A stretch of DNA of 64,000 nt from contig NZ_JAPDOK010000004.1 in assembly GCF_026013415.1 (NCBI RefSeq), forward strand, positions 62,001-126,000. Reading direction: 5' to 3'. The notes under the pieces are model-generated. The model did no database searches, was not told the origin of the DNA, and saw only the letters and a list, made by a program, of their open reading frames with translations. The position numbers and the translations under genes are program-made. Below, piece by piece: positions 24,020-36,500 of this stretch (position 1 is the first letter of the stretch; each line of letters starts with the position of its first letter). Source of the stretch: Sphingomonas caeni (GTDB lineage Bacteria; Pseudomonadota; Alphaproteobacteria; Sphingomonadales; Sphingomonadaceae).

Positions 24020-24547
24020 TTATTTGGGGAGCGCCGCCTCGATCGCCGCCTTGAGCTTGTCCCCTGCGTCCGCAGCGACGCTCTGGACCGTGCGGTTGCC
24101 GGTCGCCGGATCAGTCTGGTGGAAGCTGAACGCCTGGCCCTTGAGCGGGCCGGAGATCAGATCGGCGATCATCAGTTCGCGCTGCTTGTTCTCGGCATCG
24201 GCGAAGGGCGCGACCAGATCGACGAGCCAGATCCTGGTGCCCGAATTCCACTCGTCGAGCGTGAGGCGATATTCGGGCTCGAGCATGCCCTTCTGGAGCT
24301 TGGCCTCGGCAAGCGGATTGCATTTGGCCCAGAGCGCGAGCCCGACCGGGCGGTCGCCGTCGCGGAACAGATAGAATTGCTGATGGATCAGCGCCGGCAT
24401 GATCAGCCATTCGAGATCGCCGATCATGAGCGCACGATGCAGCGGCGACTGGGTGAGCAGCCAGGTCATCTCGCCGAGCAGGTGGCTGACGGTCGGCGCC
24501 GAAGGTTCTGCGGCGGGCGCGGTCGCGCCGGACAGGGCATAAGTCAT
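24020..24547 (-). CDS. RTX toxin-activating lysine acyltransferase (HlyC type)
   Basis: The 175-residue protein fits HlyC, which moves a fatty acyl group from acyl carrier protein to internal lysines of an RTX pore-forming toxin. HlyC landmarks are visible: LLGEMTWLLTQSPLHR, whose His37 matches the catalytic His23, the block LEWLIMPALIHQQFYLF, ALWAKCNPLAEAKL, and WLVDLVAPF, whose Asp110 matches Asp92. It starts 8 bp after the stop of the giant RTX gene, so that protein is the obvious substrate. In classical operons hlyC comes first, whereas here it is last. Confidence 0.88.
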   Translation of the reverse strand: MTYALSGATAPAAEPSAPTVSHLLGEMTWLLTQSPLHRALMIGDLEWLIMPALIHQQFYLFRDGDRPVGLALWAKCNPLAEAKLQKGMLEPEYRLTLDEWNSGTRIWLVDLVAPFADAENKQRELMIADLISGPLKGQAFSFHQTDPATGNRTVQSVAADAGDKLKAAIEAALPK

Positions 24548-24555
24548 ATCGTTTC

Positions 24556-27500
24556 CTACTGGCCGCCGGCAAAATAATCAAAAGGCTGAGGATCGGGCTG
24601 GTTGCGCCGGTCGAGCGCGGATTCGCCGCTGCGCGCGCCGAATGCCGCCATTTGCTGCGCCATCAGCAAGGGCAGCAGGTCCTCGCGCGTGACCGGGACT
24701 GGCGCGCCCTGCGGCACGGCTTCGGCCGGGGCCTCGGGCTGGTCGCCGAACGACAAGGCGCTCAGCTCGCCGGGCAGGGGCACCCGGACCTTGAGCGCCG
24801 CCTGCATCTGCTTGAGCGCGGTGTCGGAGGTCGCCCAATTGGCGAGATCCGGCGCGCGATCGGGCAGCACCGCGACCGGTTCGGGGTCTAGCTCGGCGGG
24901 GACGCGGCTGGTCGAGCCGAAATGGTCGCTGGCGCTTGCCTCATCCGCGGAGAGCGGGAGCAGGATCGATGCCGGATTCGCGTCGGCCGGGGTGCGCAGG
25001 CTCGCCAAGGCCGAGCTGCTGTCGTCGCGGACACGGGATTCGGTGCCGAACGGGGTGCCCGCGACTTCCGGGGTCTCGGGGAGCGGCGCCGTGTCGTTCT
25101 CGGTCAGCGCCGATTCGAGCAGGCGGATATGGCTGTCGAGGCCGATCTCGCCGCGGCCATTCTGCTGGACGAAGCGGGCGAGCGCGGCGGCGAAACCGCG
25201 GCGCGTGCCCGTCGCGGCGGTGCTCGAGGCCGATGCGGAATGCTCCGACAGCTTGTGCTGCACCAGCTGCTGGATGGTCTGCTGGAACAGGGGCACGTCC
25301 GCGACGGGGCCGGGGTTGTCGGTCAGCGGGGTATCGAGCTGGCCGGGCACCGTGCCGAGTGAGGCCGGCGGCGTGGGATCGCCCGGCGGGAGGGGCGTAT
25401 CGGGCTGATCGACCTGAACCGTGGCGGGAAGCGGCGCGGGCGCGGCCGGCGCGAGATAGGCCAGCCCGACATCGCCCGCGAGCCCTTCGCTGCCATCGGC
25501 GCGGATGAAGCGGGTGGTGCCCAGCACGACATTGTCGGTGGCGCCCTCCGCGCTCTGCCCGGTCGATTGGCCGCGAAGGTCGATCGCGGTGATCCCGGCT
25601 TCGGCCAGATAGCGAAGTTCGTTCGCCTGGCTGACGCCGTCCTGGTTGAGATCCTGCCAGACCTGCAGCTCGGCGAAGCGCGAATCCCGCGCGTCGAGCA
25701 TGCCGTCGCCATTGGTGTCGAAGCCGGCAAGGCCCTCGAGATCGGTCTTGGCGCCGGCCTTGTCGCCCACGAACGAGATTTCGCTCGCATTCTCGATCAG
25801 GCCGTTGCGGTTGCGGTCGAACACCAGGATGCCGTCCGAGGCGCCGACCCAGCCGGTGCGGTTGTAGCTGCCGTCCGCGCCCTGATCGAAGAATACCGAC
25901 GATGCGGTCACGCTGACGAGGTCGAGCCCATCGCCATTTAGGTCGAGCACGATCGGCAGTTCGATGAAGACATCATAATAGGTGTATTGATCCCCCCAGC
26001 CCGGCCCGGTGATGTACCAATTGGCCGGGATCACAGGGCTGGGATAGGTGTGGAACAACTCGGCATCGTCGGCCTGCGAGAGGTCGTAATAGGAACCGGG
26101 ATTGTTGCCATTGTCGTCGTGGAACAGGCGCCAGACCCAGTCACCGCCGCCGCGGCCCGATCGCAGGCTTTGCGTGAAGTAATAGCCCTGCGCGACATAG
26201 GAGCCCTGCTTGATGATGAAATCGAGGTCCTTGACCGCGAAGTTGACCGTGGTGGTAGCCGTCGCGCTGCCGTCCGAGGCGGTCAGCGTCAGCGACCGTG
26301 CGATATTCGCGCCCTGGGTCCCGAAGGTCCCGCCGATCGCCTCATAGTCGAAGCCGTTCTGGATCTGCAGCTCGTAGCGGTTGTTGCTTGCGTTCCACAC
26401 CGCCTTGAGCCCCGGGTCGGTCACGCTGAGCGAGAGCGAGCCGAGCGCGGCATCGACATCGGTGACGTCGATCACCGCGACCGGGGTGTTGAGCGCGAGA
26501 TTTTCCGGGAGCACGCCATTCTCATAGCCGGCTAGCCAGGTGATGCCGTTGATCACCGGGGCGTCGTTGATCCCGGCGATATGAACGGTGACCGTCGCGG
26601 TCGAGGTCAGCCCGGCGGCATCGGTGATGCGATAGGTGAAGGTGTCGGTCGCGCTCTGGCCTGCGCCGAGGCTCTGGAAGGCGTTAGATCCCCAATAGGT
26701 GAGCGTCTGGCCCGGGGCATAATAGCTTACGACGCCGCCCGAACTGGTGGTCCCGCTCACGAGCGAGAAGGTCCGCGTGTCGCCGGCATCGGGGTCGGTA
26801 TCGTTGGCCAGCAGCGCCGCGATATCGATGTTGGGGCCGCCGCCGTCCTCGCCGAACGTGTAGCCGGTATAGTCGTCATTGACCGCGACCGGCGCCTCAT
26901 TCTTGTTGGTGACCGTGATCGTCGAGGTGCGCACCGGCGAGCGGTTGCCCGCCGCGTCGACCGCGACGATGCTCACCGAAACCGCCGGGCTGGCCGAATG
27001 CGCGGCGAACCATTCATAGTCGAAGCCGTTCGCCCAGGCGGTCGAGTTGATCAGCAGCTGGTTGCCGCTGATCGTGAACCAGCCATTGGGGTTGCCGTTG
27101 ACCGAATCGCCCTGCGCGGTCTGCGCGAACTGATAGGTGACTGCGCCGCCCTCGGGATCGACTGCGCCTGCGAGGGTGCCGAGGACGAGATTGACCGTAT
27201 CGCCCGCGGCATATTCGGCGACGCTGCGCGAGAAGTCGCTCGGTGCGCTCGCGGGCTCGTTGACGTCCTGCAGGTTGAGCGTGAAGGCCTGCCACGCGCC
27301 GGCCTGGGCGCCGGCCTTCGAGCGGACATAGATGGTGGTCGCCGAGATCCCGCCCGAGGGCGCGCCGAACCCGGCCGGGCGATTGTCATAGTCGAGACCG
27401 GCGGCCAGCAGTTTGAGCATCCCGCCGGCGATCTGGAAGGACGACGCGGCGCCGCGGGTCGAATCGATTTCCCAGCTGGTGACGGCGCCCGTCTCGGGAT

Positions 27501-30500
27501 CGATGCCACCGAGCGTGATCCCGACCCAACCGCCGCTCCCGACCTCGCTGACCGTCGCCGATGTCGCGGTGAGCGTCAGGCTCGGCAGCTCATCGACCGG
27601 GGTGATGGTGATGACGAAGTCCCTCGCGACCGCCGAATCGAGTCCGGTCGCGTCGCGCGCGATCACCGAGACGGTCACCGTCGCGGCGCCGCCGGTATAG
27701 GTGTCGGCATCGGCGGTGACGCCCGCCTTGAGCCGCAGCTGGTTGCCCACCACCTCGAACCAGTTCTTGGTCTGATTGGTGATCAGATAGGAGGCGACAT
27801 TGTTCTCCGGGTCGGTCGCGCTGAGCGTCAGGCCGCCGACCAGGGTGAGCGGCGCCGCGCCGTCCAGGATCGTCGCGCCCGTGACTGCGGCCGGCGTATC
27901 GGGGCGTTCGGCGACATTGTTCGAGGCGATGGACAGCGCCTGCTGGAAGGTCACCGGGCTCGCGGGGTTGGTGCGATCGGTGACGCGCACGATGATCTGC
28001 GCCTGCGCTTCGGCATCGAGCGACTGGCCCGGGGCCAGCTGGAGCTGGTTGGCGCCGTTCGCATCGTTCGGGTCGATGAACTTGGCCGCATCGGCGCCAC
28101 CGACGATCTTGTAGGTATAGGTGCCGCTGGTGTCGTTCAGATCGGTGACGCTGAACGTGCCGACGAGCGCGCCCGCGACATTCTCGTTCACCCCGCCACC
28201 GACATAGCCGAGGGTGATCCCGGTCGGCGTACCGTTGACGTTGACGTTGATCGCCACCGTGGCCTCGGTCGAATACTGGCGGCCCGCGGCGATCAGGTTT
28301 GCCGCGACGGTCTCCTTCGAGCGCGCCCGGAGCGTGACCGTGAAGTCGAGCGTCGATCCTGCCGGCGGCGTGATCCGCAGCGTCGCCATGTTCCATCCGG
28401 TCACGTTCGCGGTGGTCGATCCCGCGGTGGCGGTGAAGCTGTTTGTGCCGTCCGAAAGGACCGCGCCGACCGGGATCGTATCGACCATGATATAGTCGAA
28501 CACTTCCGAGCCGTCGGTATCGCCGAGCGCCACGAGTTTGCTGGCTGCGAGGGTGCCCGGCAGCATGATCGTGGTGCCGGTGTTGGTGCTGACGTTGAGC
28601 GTCGCGCTCTTGTTGAGATCGTTGCCGACCGCAAGCACCGTCAGGTTGACGGTGAGCGGGTTGGACAGAAGTACGCCGTCGGAGCCCGTGACGGTGATCG
28701 TCGCGACCCCCGAGGCCGTGTTGCCGAGCAGGGTCAGCTTGAGCCGCTTGCGGTTCCGCTGAGGGTCGCTCGGATCGTCGTCGATCTGAGGGGTCTGGAA
28801 CAGGCCGGCCGTGACCTGGGCGGTGAGCGAGAGGTTGGAGCCGTTATTGGGCGTATCGGGATCGGTGACGAGGAAGGTCAGCATCGTCGTGCCAGTGGCG
28901 TCTTCGTTCACCGAGACCGCATTGCCCGCGACCGCGCTCACCGCCGGCGGTGAGGTATTGGTCCAGGCACTATTGATCTGGGCCTGCATCGACGTGGACA
29001 AGGCGGAGAAGCTCGCCGGTTGGGCCTGGCCGGCCATCAGCGTGAGCAGCGAAGCCATGCTGTTGCCGTTGACATGGGTGAGCGCCTTGGTCCCGGCGAG
29101 GAACAGGTTGACATAGAAGTCGTCAGCGGCCTGCCAGTCGCCGGCTGTCGCGTTGACGAACCAGTCCTTGATCGTGATCTGATCGGTGGTGCCGAGCACC
29201 TTGACGATCATGTCCTTGCCCGACTTGGTGAACCACAGATCGGTGTTCTGGATCGACGCGGCGAGATTGTTCGGGTCGTAGAAGAAGTCGACCGCGTCGG
29301 CCGGCCCCTGATACGTATCGTCGTCGTAATTGTAGATGATGTCCTGCCCGCCGCCGCGCGCGAACTTGTAGATGTCGCCGCCGGCGCCGCCGGCCATGAT
29401 GTCGTTGCCGAGGCCGCCGTCGAGCAGGTCGCCCGCATCGCCCGCGTCGAGGATGTCGTTGCCAGCCTCGCCATTGAGAATGTCGGACGCGCCGCCCCCG
29501 AACAGGCGATCACTACCGTCGCCGCCATAGAGCAAGTCGTTGCCAGCCTCGCCATAGACGACATCGTCGCCGGTATCGCCATAGAGCGTGTCGTCGCCAT
29601 CGCCGCCGCGGATGAGATCGTCGCCCCCGCCGCCGCGCACGATACTGCTGCTGCTGGTGCCGACCAGCTGGTCGTTATAGGCCGAACCGATAAGGTTCTC
29701 GACGCCATAGAACCAGTCGCCCTGCGCATCGGCGCCCTGCGCGGTGACTCCCCCCAGCCAGCTGGTCGCGCTTGTCGAGGTGTTGGCGACAAGGTCGACG
29801 CGGACGCCGTTGAGCGAGATGACCCGCCCGGTGACGATCGTCGTCGCGCCCACCGTCACCGCGCCGACCGACGCCGAGTTGACCGCGGTGCCCGCCGCCG
29901 ACGAGGCATAGGTCACCGTATCGGTGCCGAGCCCGCCGATGAGCTGATCGGCGCCGCCGCGGCCCTCGAGAATGTCGTTGCCCGCGCCGCCATCGATCCG
30001 CTCCGAGGCCGCGGCGCCGGTCAGCGTGTCGTTGCCCGATCCGCTGAGCAGCACCTCGATGCCGGTGAGCTTGTGCGCGGCATTGCCGAGGTCGATCGTC
30101 AGCGCGGTGCCGACCGCGGCGAAGCTGGCCGTGTCGATGCCGAGACCGCCATCGACGGTATCCTCGCCGATGGTGGTGAGGAGGATCGTGTCGTCGCCGT
30201 CGCCGCCATTGACGATGTCGTTGCCCGCGCCGCCGTCGAGCGTGTCGTTGCCCAAGCCACCACCCAGGGTATCGGTCCCGGCCTCGCCGTAGAGCGTGTC
30301 GTTGCCGTCGTCGCCGTTCAGCGTGTCGTTCTCGGTGCCGCCATAGAGCGTGTCGTTCTCGGTCCCGCCCGAGAGCAGGTCGTTGCCGGCATCGCCATAG
30401 ATCAGGTCGGCGCCCGCCTCGCCCCCGAGATCGTCGTCGCCTGCGTCGCCACGGATCGTATCGACGCCCGCACCGCCGCGCAGCTGGTTCGCCGCGGTGC

Positions 30501-33500
30501 TGCCAGTGAGTTCGTCATTCCCAGCCGAGCCGGCGATGTTCTCGATCGTGCCCGCAGCATAGGTGTCGCCCTCGGCATCGCCGCCGGCGCCGCGGCCCGC
30601 GGCCACGCCGTTCACCGCCGCGACCGACAGATTGACCTTCACCGCCGCTGCGGAGAGCGCGAAATCGAGCGTGTCGGTCCCGGTGCCGCCGTCATAGGTG
30701 TCGGCGTCGGCGCTGCCGAGCAGCCGGTCATTCTCGGAACCGCCATTGATCGTGTCGTTGCCGTCGCCGCCGTCGAGCGTGTCGTTGCCCGCGTCGCCCG
30801 ACAGCAGGTCGCCGCCAAAGCCGCCCTTGAGCGTGTCGTCGCCGGCATCGCCATAGATCTGATTGGCATAGCTGTCGCCGGTCAGCGTGTCGGCATAGGT
30901 CGATCCGCGCAGATGTTCGATGCCCGCGATGTTCGTCGCGGTGGCGAGGTTGACGGTCACGCCGTTGACCGTCTGGTTGAGCCACAGCGTATCGACACCC
31001 GAACCGCCGTCGATCACATCATCGACCACGCCGCCGGCGGTGACGCTGGCGTAGATGGTGTCGTCGCCATCGCCGCCAAGCATGGTGTCGATGCCGTTCT
31101 GGCCGAACAGGAGGTCGGCGCCGGCCTTGCCCTCGAGCCAGTCATTGCCATCGGCGCCAACAAACCTGTCGTCGCCGCTGCTGCCGAGCAGCGTATCGTT
31201 GAAGTTGCTGCCGAACGCCTGCTGGATATTGATCCAGGTGTCGCCCTCGGCGTCGCCTCCGGTTCCGCTCGAGGTCGAGAAGTCGATCGTCACCGCCGTC
31301 AGCGACGTGAGATAGGAAATTCGGTTGATCCCCGTGCCGCCGTCGATGAAGTCGGCGCCGCCCGAGCCGGTGATCATGTCGTTGCCGTCGCCCGCCAGGA
31401 TGGTTTCGGGCCGCGCGGTTCCGGTGATGTTGTCGTTGCCCGCAGTGCCGTTGATCGTCGCGCCGGGACCGCTCGCGATGTGGAGGGTGAAGTCCGAGGT
31501 GACGCTTGCGGCGCCCGCGCCGGGTCCGTCCTTGGCGGTGACGCGGATCGCAAAATCCTGTCCGATGGCGGCGATCACCGAGGCGTTGTTCGCGGCGAAG
31601 GAGAAGGTGCCGCCGCTGAAGCTCAGCCAGCCGGGCAGCGGATTGCCGTTGGCCAGGGCCGCGCTGTAGGTCAGCGTGTCGGTGAGGTCGAAATCATAGA
31701 AGGCGGTCGCCGGGATCGTGTAGCTGAAGGCCTGGTTGTCGAAGCCGGTCTGAGCCGCCAGTCCGGGTGAGCCGAGCTGCGGCGCGTTGTTGACGTCGAT
31801 GCCGAGGCTGACGATGCCGTCGGCGAATTGCAGATATTCCACCTGCGCATAGGTGTCGACGCCGTCATTGCCGTCGGCGGTATTGTTGTCGGTCACGGTG
31901 CCGGTGACGGTGTTGATCATATAGTCGGCGCGAAGGCCGGAATAGACGATCGTGTCGTTGCCGTTGCCGCCGTTGAAGCTGTCGTTGCCCGTCCCGCCGA
32001 TCAGCTTGTCGTCGCCGTCGCCGCCGTTGACTGCGTCGTTGCCCGCGCCGCCGATTACGGTGTCGTTGCCGCCATTGCCCCCGAGCGTATCGTCGCCCGC
32101 GCCGCCATCGATGCGTTCGGCGACGGCCGAACCGATGATCGTGTCGTTGCCCGATCCGGCGATCACCCCCTCGATGCTGGCATAGGTCTCGGTTCCGCCG
32201 TCGATGCTGCCGCTGATGCCGAGGTTGAGCGAGATCGCCGCGGTCTTGTCCGAATAATCGACGGTGTCGAAGCCGGTGCCGCCATCGAAGCTGTCGATAC
32301 CGAGCCCGCCCTGGAGGACGTCGTCGCCGTCATTGCCCTGCAGCGTATCGTTGCCCGCGCCGCCGACGAGGCGATTGGCCGCGGCGGAGCCGCGCAGCGT
32401 GTCGTTGCCGCTGGTGCCGACCAGATTCTCGATCGAGACGAGCTGCGAGGTCGAGCCGCCCGAGACCTGGTTGCTGGCGAGCGAGAGATCGGCGGTGATG
32501 CCGGCCGACAGCGCGGAGAAATCGGCGGTGTCGGCTCCCGCGCCGCCGTCGATCGTATCGACGCCAGCGCCGCCGTTCAGCCAATCGTCGCCCCCGGCGC
32601 CGCGGAGCGTGTCGTTGCCGGCGCCGCCCTCGATCACATCGGCGAGATCGGTGCCGGTGATCGTTTCATTGCCTGTTGAGCCGACGATCTTGGCGATGCC
32701 GGTGGTATCGATGCCCGTGAGGTCGAGGGTCGCACCCGCCGCGAGCTGGATCTGGACATTGGCCTTGCCATTGCCGTCGATCTTCTCGATCCCGGTCAGC
32801 GCGCTCAGCCCGATCACGGCATTGTCGGCCATCGCCACAATCCGGTCGCCGCCCGACCCGCCATCGACCGCGTCGAAGCCCGCTTCGGCAAAATACTGCA
32901 ATTCGTCGTTGCCGGCGCCCGCAGTGAGCGTGTCGTTGCCGGCGCCGCCGATCAGCACGTCGTCAAAGCCGGTCGCGGTGATCACATCGTTGCCGGCCTG
33001 CCCGTCGAACCGTCCGCCGCCGATCAGCAGCGGATCGGGCGTGAGCGTGTCGTTGGCGCCGGTGCCGGTGAGAACGAGCCGGTCGGTGAAGCTTTCCATC
33101 GGCTGCCAGGCATGATCGAATGCGGCCTGGAACTGCGCGTCCCACGCATTGCCGCCGATCCGCTGCATCTCGACGAACAGCGCCTCGACATCGCTGCGCG
33201 TGATCGCCGAATTGCCCACGATGATGCGCCGGGCCGCATTGGACGAGGCGGCGGTGGCGGTGATGGAGGTGAACCAGTTCTTCACGGTGACGCTGGTGCC
33301 GGTGCCAACCACCCCGATCACCAGATCGGCGCCCGACCGGGTCAGCCAGACCTGCTGGGGCGTCAACGCGGCGCCGCCATTGGCGGTGGTGCCGAAGACG
33401 ATATTGTCATAGCCGCCGCCCGTGGTGATCGTGTCGATCCCGCCATCGCCGGCGATCAGATAAGTGTCGTTGCCCGCGCCGCCATAGAGCTGGTCATTGC

Positions 33501-36500
33501 CCACCCCGCCCGCGAGCTGATCGTCGCCGGTGCCGCCATAGAGATAGTCGTTACCGGCGTCGCCGCTGAGCGCATCACGCCCATCGCCGCCATAGAGATA
33601 GTCGTTGCCGTCGCCGCCGGAGATGAGATCCTGGCCACCGCCCGGGGCGGTCAGGCCGACGCCCCAGATCCGGGCGCCGGAGCCATTGGGGGTACCCAGC
33701 CCGACGAACCGAAGCATGTTGCCGCCCGACGCCGCGCCAATGACCGAATAGGAGTAGAAATTGGGTTCGTCGGCGCTGATCGTCGCAATCTTGGTATCGT
33801 TCCACCACACCTCGAAATCACCGGCGGCCCCCGAGGAATCGGCGGAGAAGACCAGCGTGTGCGCCTGACCCGGAGCGAGGCCGTTAATGGCTTGCCACAC
33901 CTCCAGATTGGTGCCGCCGTCCAGCTGAAGCTTGCGGTTCCCCGGCTCTCCGGCGACGGTGAATACCGTGCCGAGATTGGCCTGCCAGCCGGGAAGGTCG
34001 GTCGTTGTCGTCCCGCTGGCGACCGTCACATCATTGGCCGGGTCACCGAGATTCTCGAAGCTGCCATTGGCGAGGCGGTTGAGGGTGAGCACCGAGGCGG
34101 AGCCGCTATTATCGGTCGCGTCGAGATCGCCATAAAGGATATCATCGCCCGATCCGCCGGCGATGACGTCATTATCGTCGCCGCCGGTGATCGTGTCATT
34201 GCCGTCGCCGCCGTCGAGCTTGTCGTCGCCCACGGTGCCGTAGAGCAGGTCATTTCCGGCGTCGCCCGAAAGCGTATCGTTGCCCGCGCTGCCGCCCTGG
34301 AGCGTATCGTCTCCCGCATTGCCCTTGATGACGTTGTCGTTGAGGTCGCCCTTGAGATTGTCGGCATAGTCGGAGCCGATCAGATTCTCGATTCCCGTGA
34401 AGGTGTCGCCGGTGGCGTCGCCGCTGGTGTAGCCGTTCTGGAGGTTTACGCTGCCCCCTGCCGCCGATCCGAAATAGGTGACGGTATCGATCCCGTTGCC
34501 GCCGATGAAAGCGTCGCTGCCCGAACCGCCGGAGAGCAGGTCGTCGCCATCGCCGCCGTTCAGCGTATCGTTGCCGTCGCGCCCGCTCAGCACGTCGTTG
34601 CCCGCGCCGCCGGTCAGCGTGTGCGCGCCCGCCGTCATGTCGACGATGAAGTCATCGTTTGCGGTGCCGGCGACGAGGAGATTGCCGCTGGCGTCAAACA
34701 CCAACCCCTTGAGCGATCCGCCTTCGCCGTCGGCGAATTGCACATTTTCGACGCCGCGATTGGTATCGAAGGTCGCAGCGCCGGCATTGCGGAAATTCTT
34801 GAGCTGCACGCTGTCGCTGGTGCCCGCGATCGTGATCAGCAGATCGGCACCCGAAAAAGCGAAATCGAGATTGCCGAGGCCGACCGTCTGGATGCCGGTC
34901 GCGCTCGATCCGACCCGAGTGACGATATCGTCGAAATAGAGCGTGTCGTCACCGCCCGGTTGGGAGGGGGTGGTGCGCGTGACGGTGCCGCCGTTGACGA
35001 CGGTGGGTGTGCCGTCCGCGTCGGGCAGCCAGGCGGTGTTGTCGCGCGTGGGGATTCCGGGCGCGTTCGAGCTGCTCGTGAACGCCTTGCGATAGGCGAT
35101 CTCGCCGGTCTCGCTGTTCTCGATCGTATGCACGAAATTATAGACAGTTCCGGTGCGTCCGACCATGTCGAGCCGATCGACCCAAGGTCCGACCAGCGTG
35201 CCGCTGGCATCGGTCAGCGGCTCGGCGCTGACGCCATATTCGTCGGTGATGCTGTCTTGGCCATCGCCGCGGCCGAAGACGTAGACATCATTACCCAGAT
35301 TGCCGGCCAGCGAATCATTGCCCGTGCCGCCTGTCAGTTCATTATCGCCATAATCGCCTGAAAGCGCGTCGGCGAATGCGGAACCGGTCAGACCCTCCAC
35401 GTCGGAATAGCGGTCACCTGCGGCATCGCCGGTATTGGCCGAGGCGTCGATCAGCGAGGCGGTAACCCCCGCCGCCGCCGAGGCATAGCTGGCGACGTCG
35501 AAGCCAGCGCCACCGATCAGCGTGTCGCCCTTCGTGGTACCGGTCGCGCCGGTCACGAAGTTGCCAAGGGCGTCGGTGCCGGTTCCATCGTAGAAGGTGC
35601 CGCCCGTGCCGCCGTCGAGCGTGTCGTTGCCGGCACCGCCGAGCAGAATGTCGGCGCCGGCGCCGCCTTTCAGCCAGTCAAACCCGCCGCCGCCGACGAG
35701 CAGGTCATTATAGGTGCCGCCCGCAATCTCGTCGTCGCCCGCGCCGCCGGTTGCCCAATAGCCCTTGTCGTTTCCGGCGGTGATCTTGGTCGCGCCCCAA
35801 TCGCTCCCGTCGGTACCCCCCAGCAGGCCGTTCTGCTTGACGTTGATCGTGCCCGAGGTGAGGAAGCTGAACTGTTCGATCGAGCCATTGGCCTGGGCAT
35901 TGACCGCCCATTCCTTGAGCGTGATCTTGTCCGCGAAGCTGGCGAAGACGCCGTCGGACGCGCCCGCGTCGAGACCGACCACAATGTCCGAACCGACGAT
36001 GCGGAACTGCAGTTCGGAAACGTCGATCCCGATCGCAAACTCGATCGTGTCGGTGCCGCTGTTGCGCGCGATATTGCCCGCACTCGCCGGCTTGTGCCGG
36101 TAGAGCCGCCCGGTGACGATGTCATATTCCATGCGGTCGAGCGTGTTCGACCCGTCATAGACCTTCACGCCATAATAGAAGATTGCGCTCGAATCGGCGC
36201 CGCTGCCCTGGGTGTAGCCCGTCTGAAAGCCCTGGCCCGAGACCCAGACCAGCTCCCACTCGCTCGACAATTCGTCGACGAACACGTCCTGCCCGTCGCC
36301 GCGCGAGAATTTGAAGATATCGTCGCCGGCGCCGCCGACGACGAAATCGTTCCCGGCACCGCCCGAAACGATGTCGTTGGCGGCCCCGCCGCGCACCTCG
36401 TCGCGGCCTGCGCCGCCGAGCACGGTATCCGAGCCCGCGCCGCCGAGCACGATATCGTCGCCGTCCATGCCGAGGACGATGTCGTTGCCGGGATCGCCCG

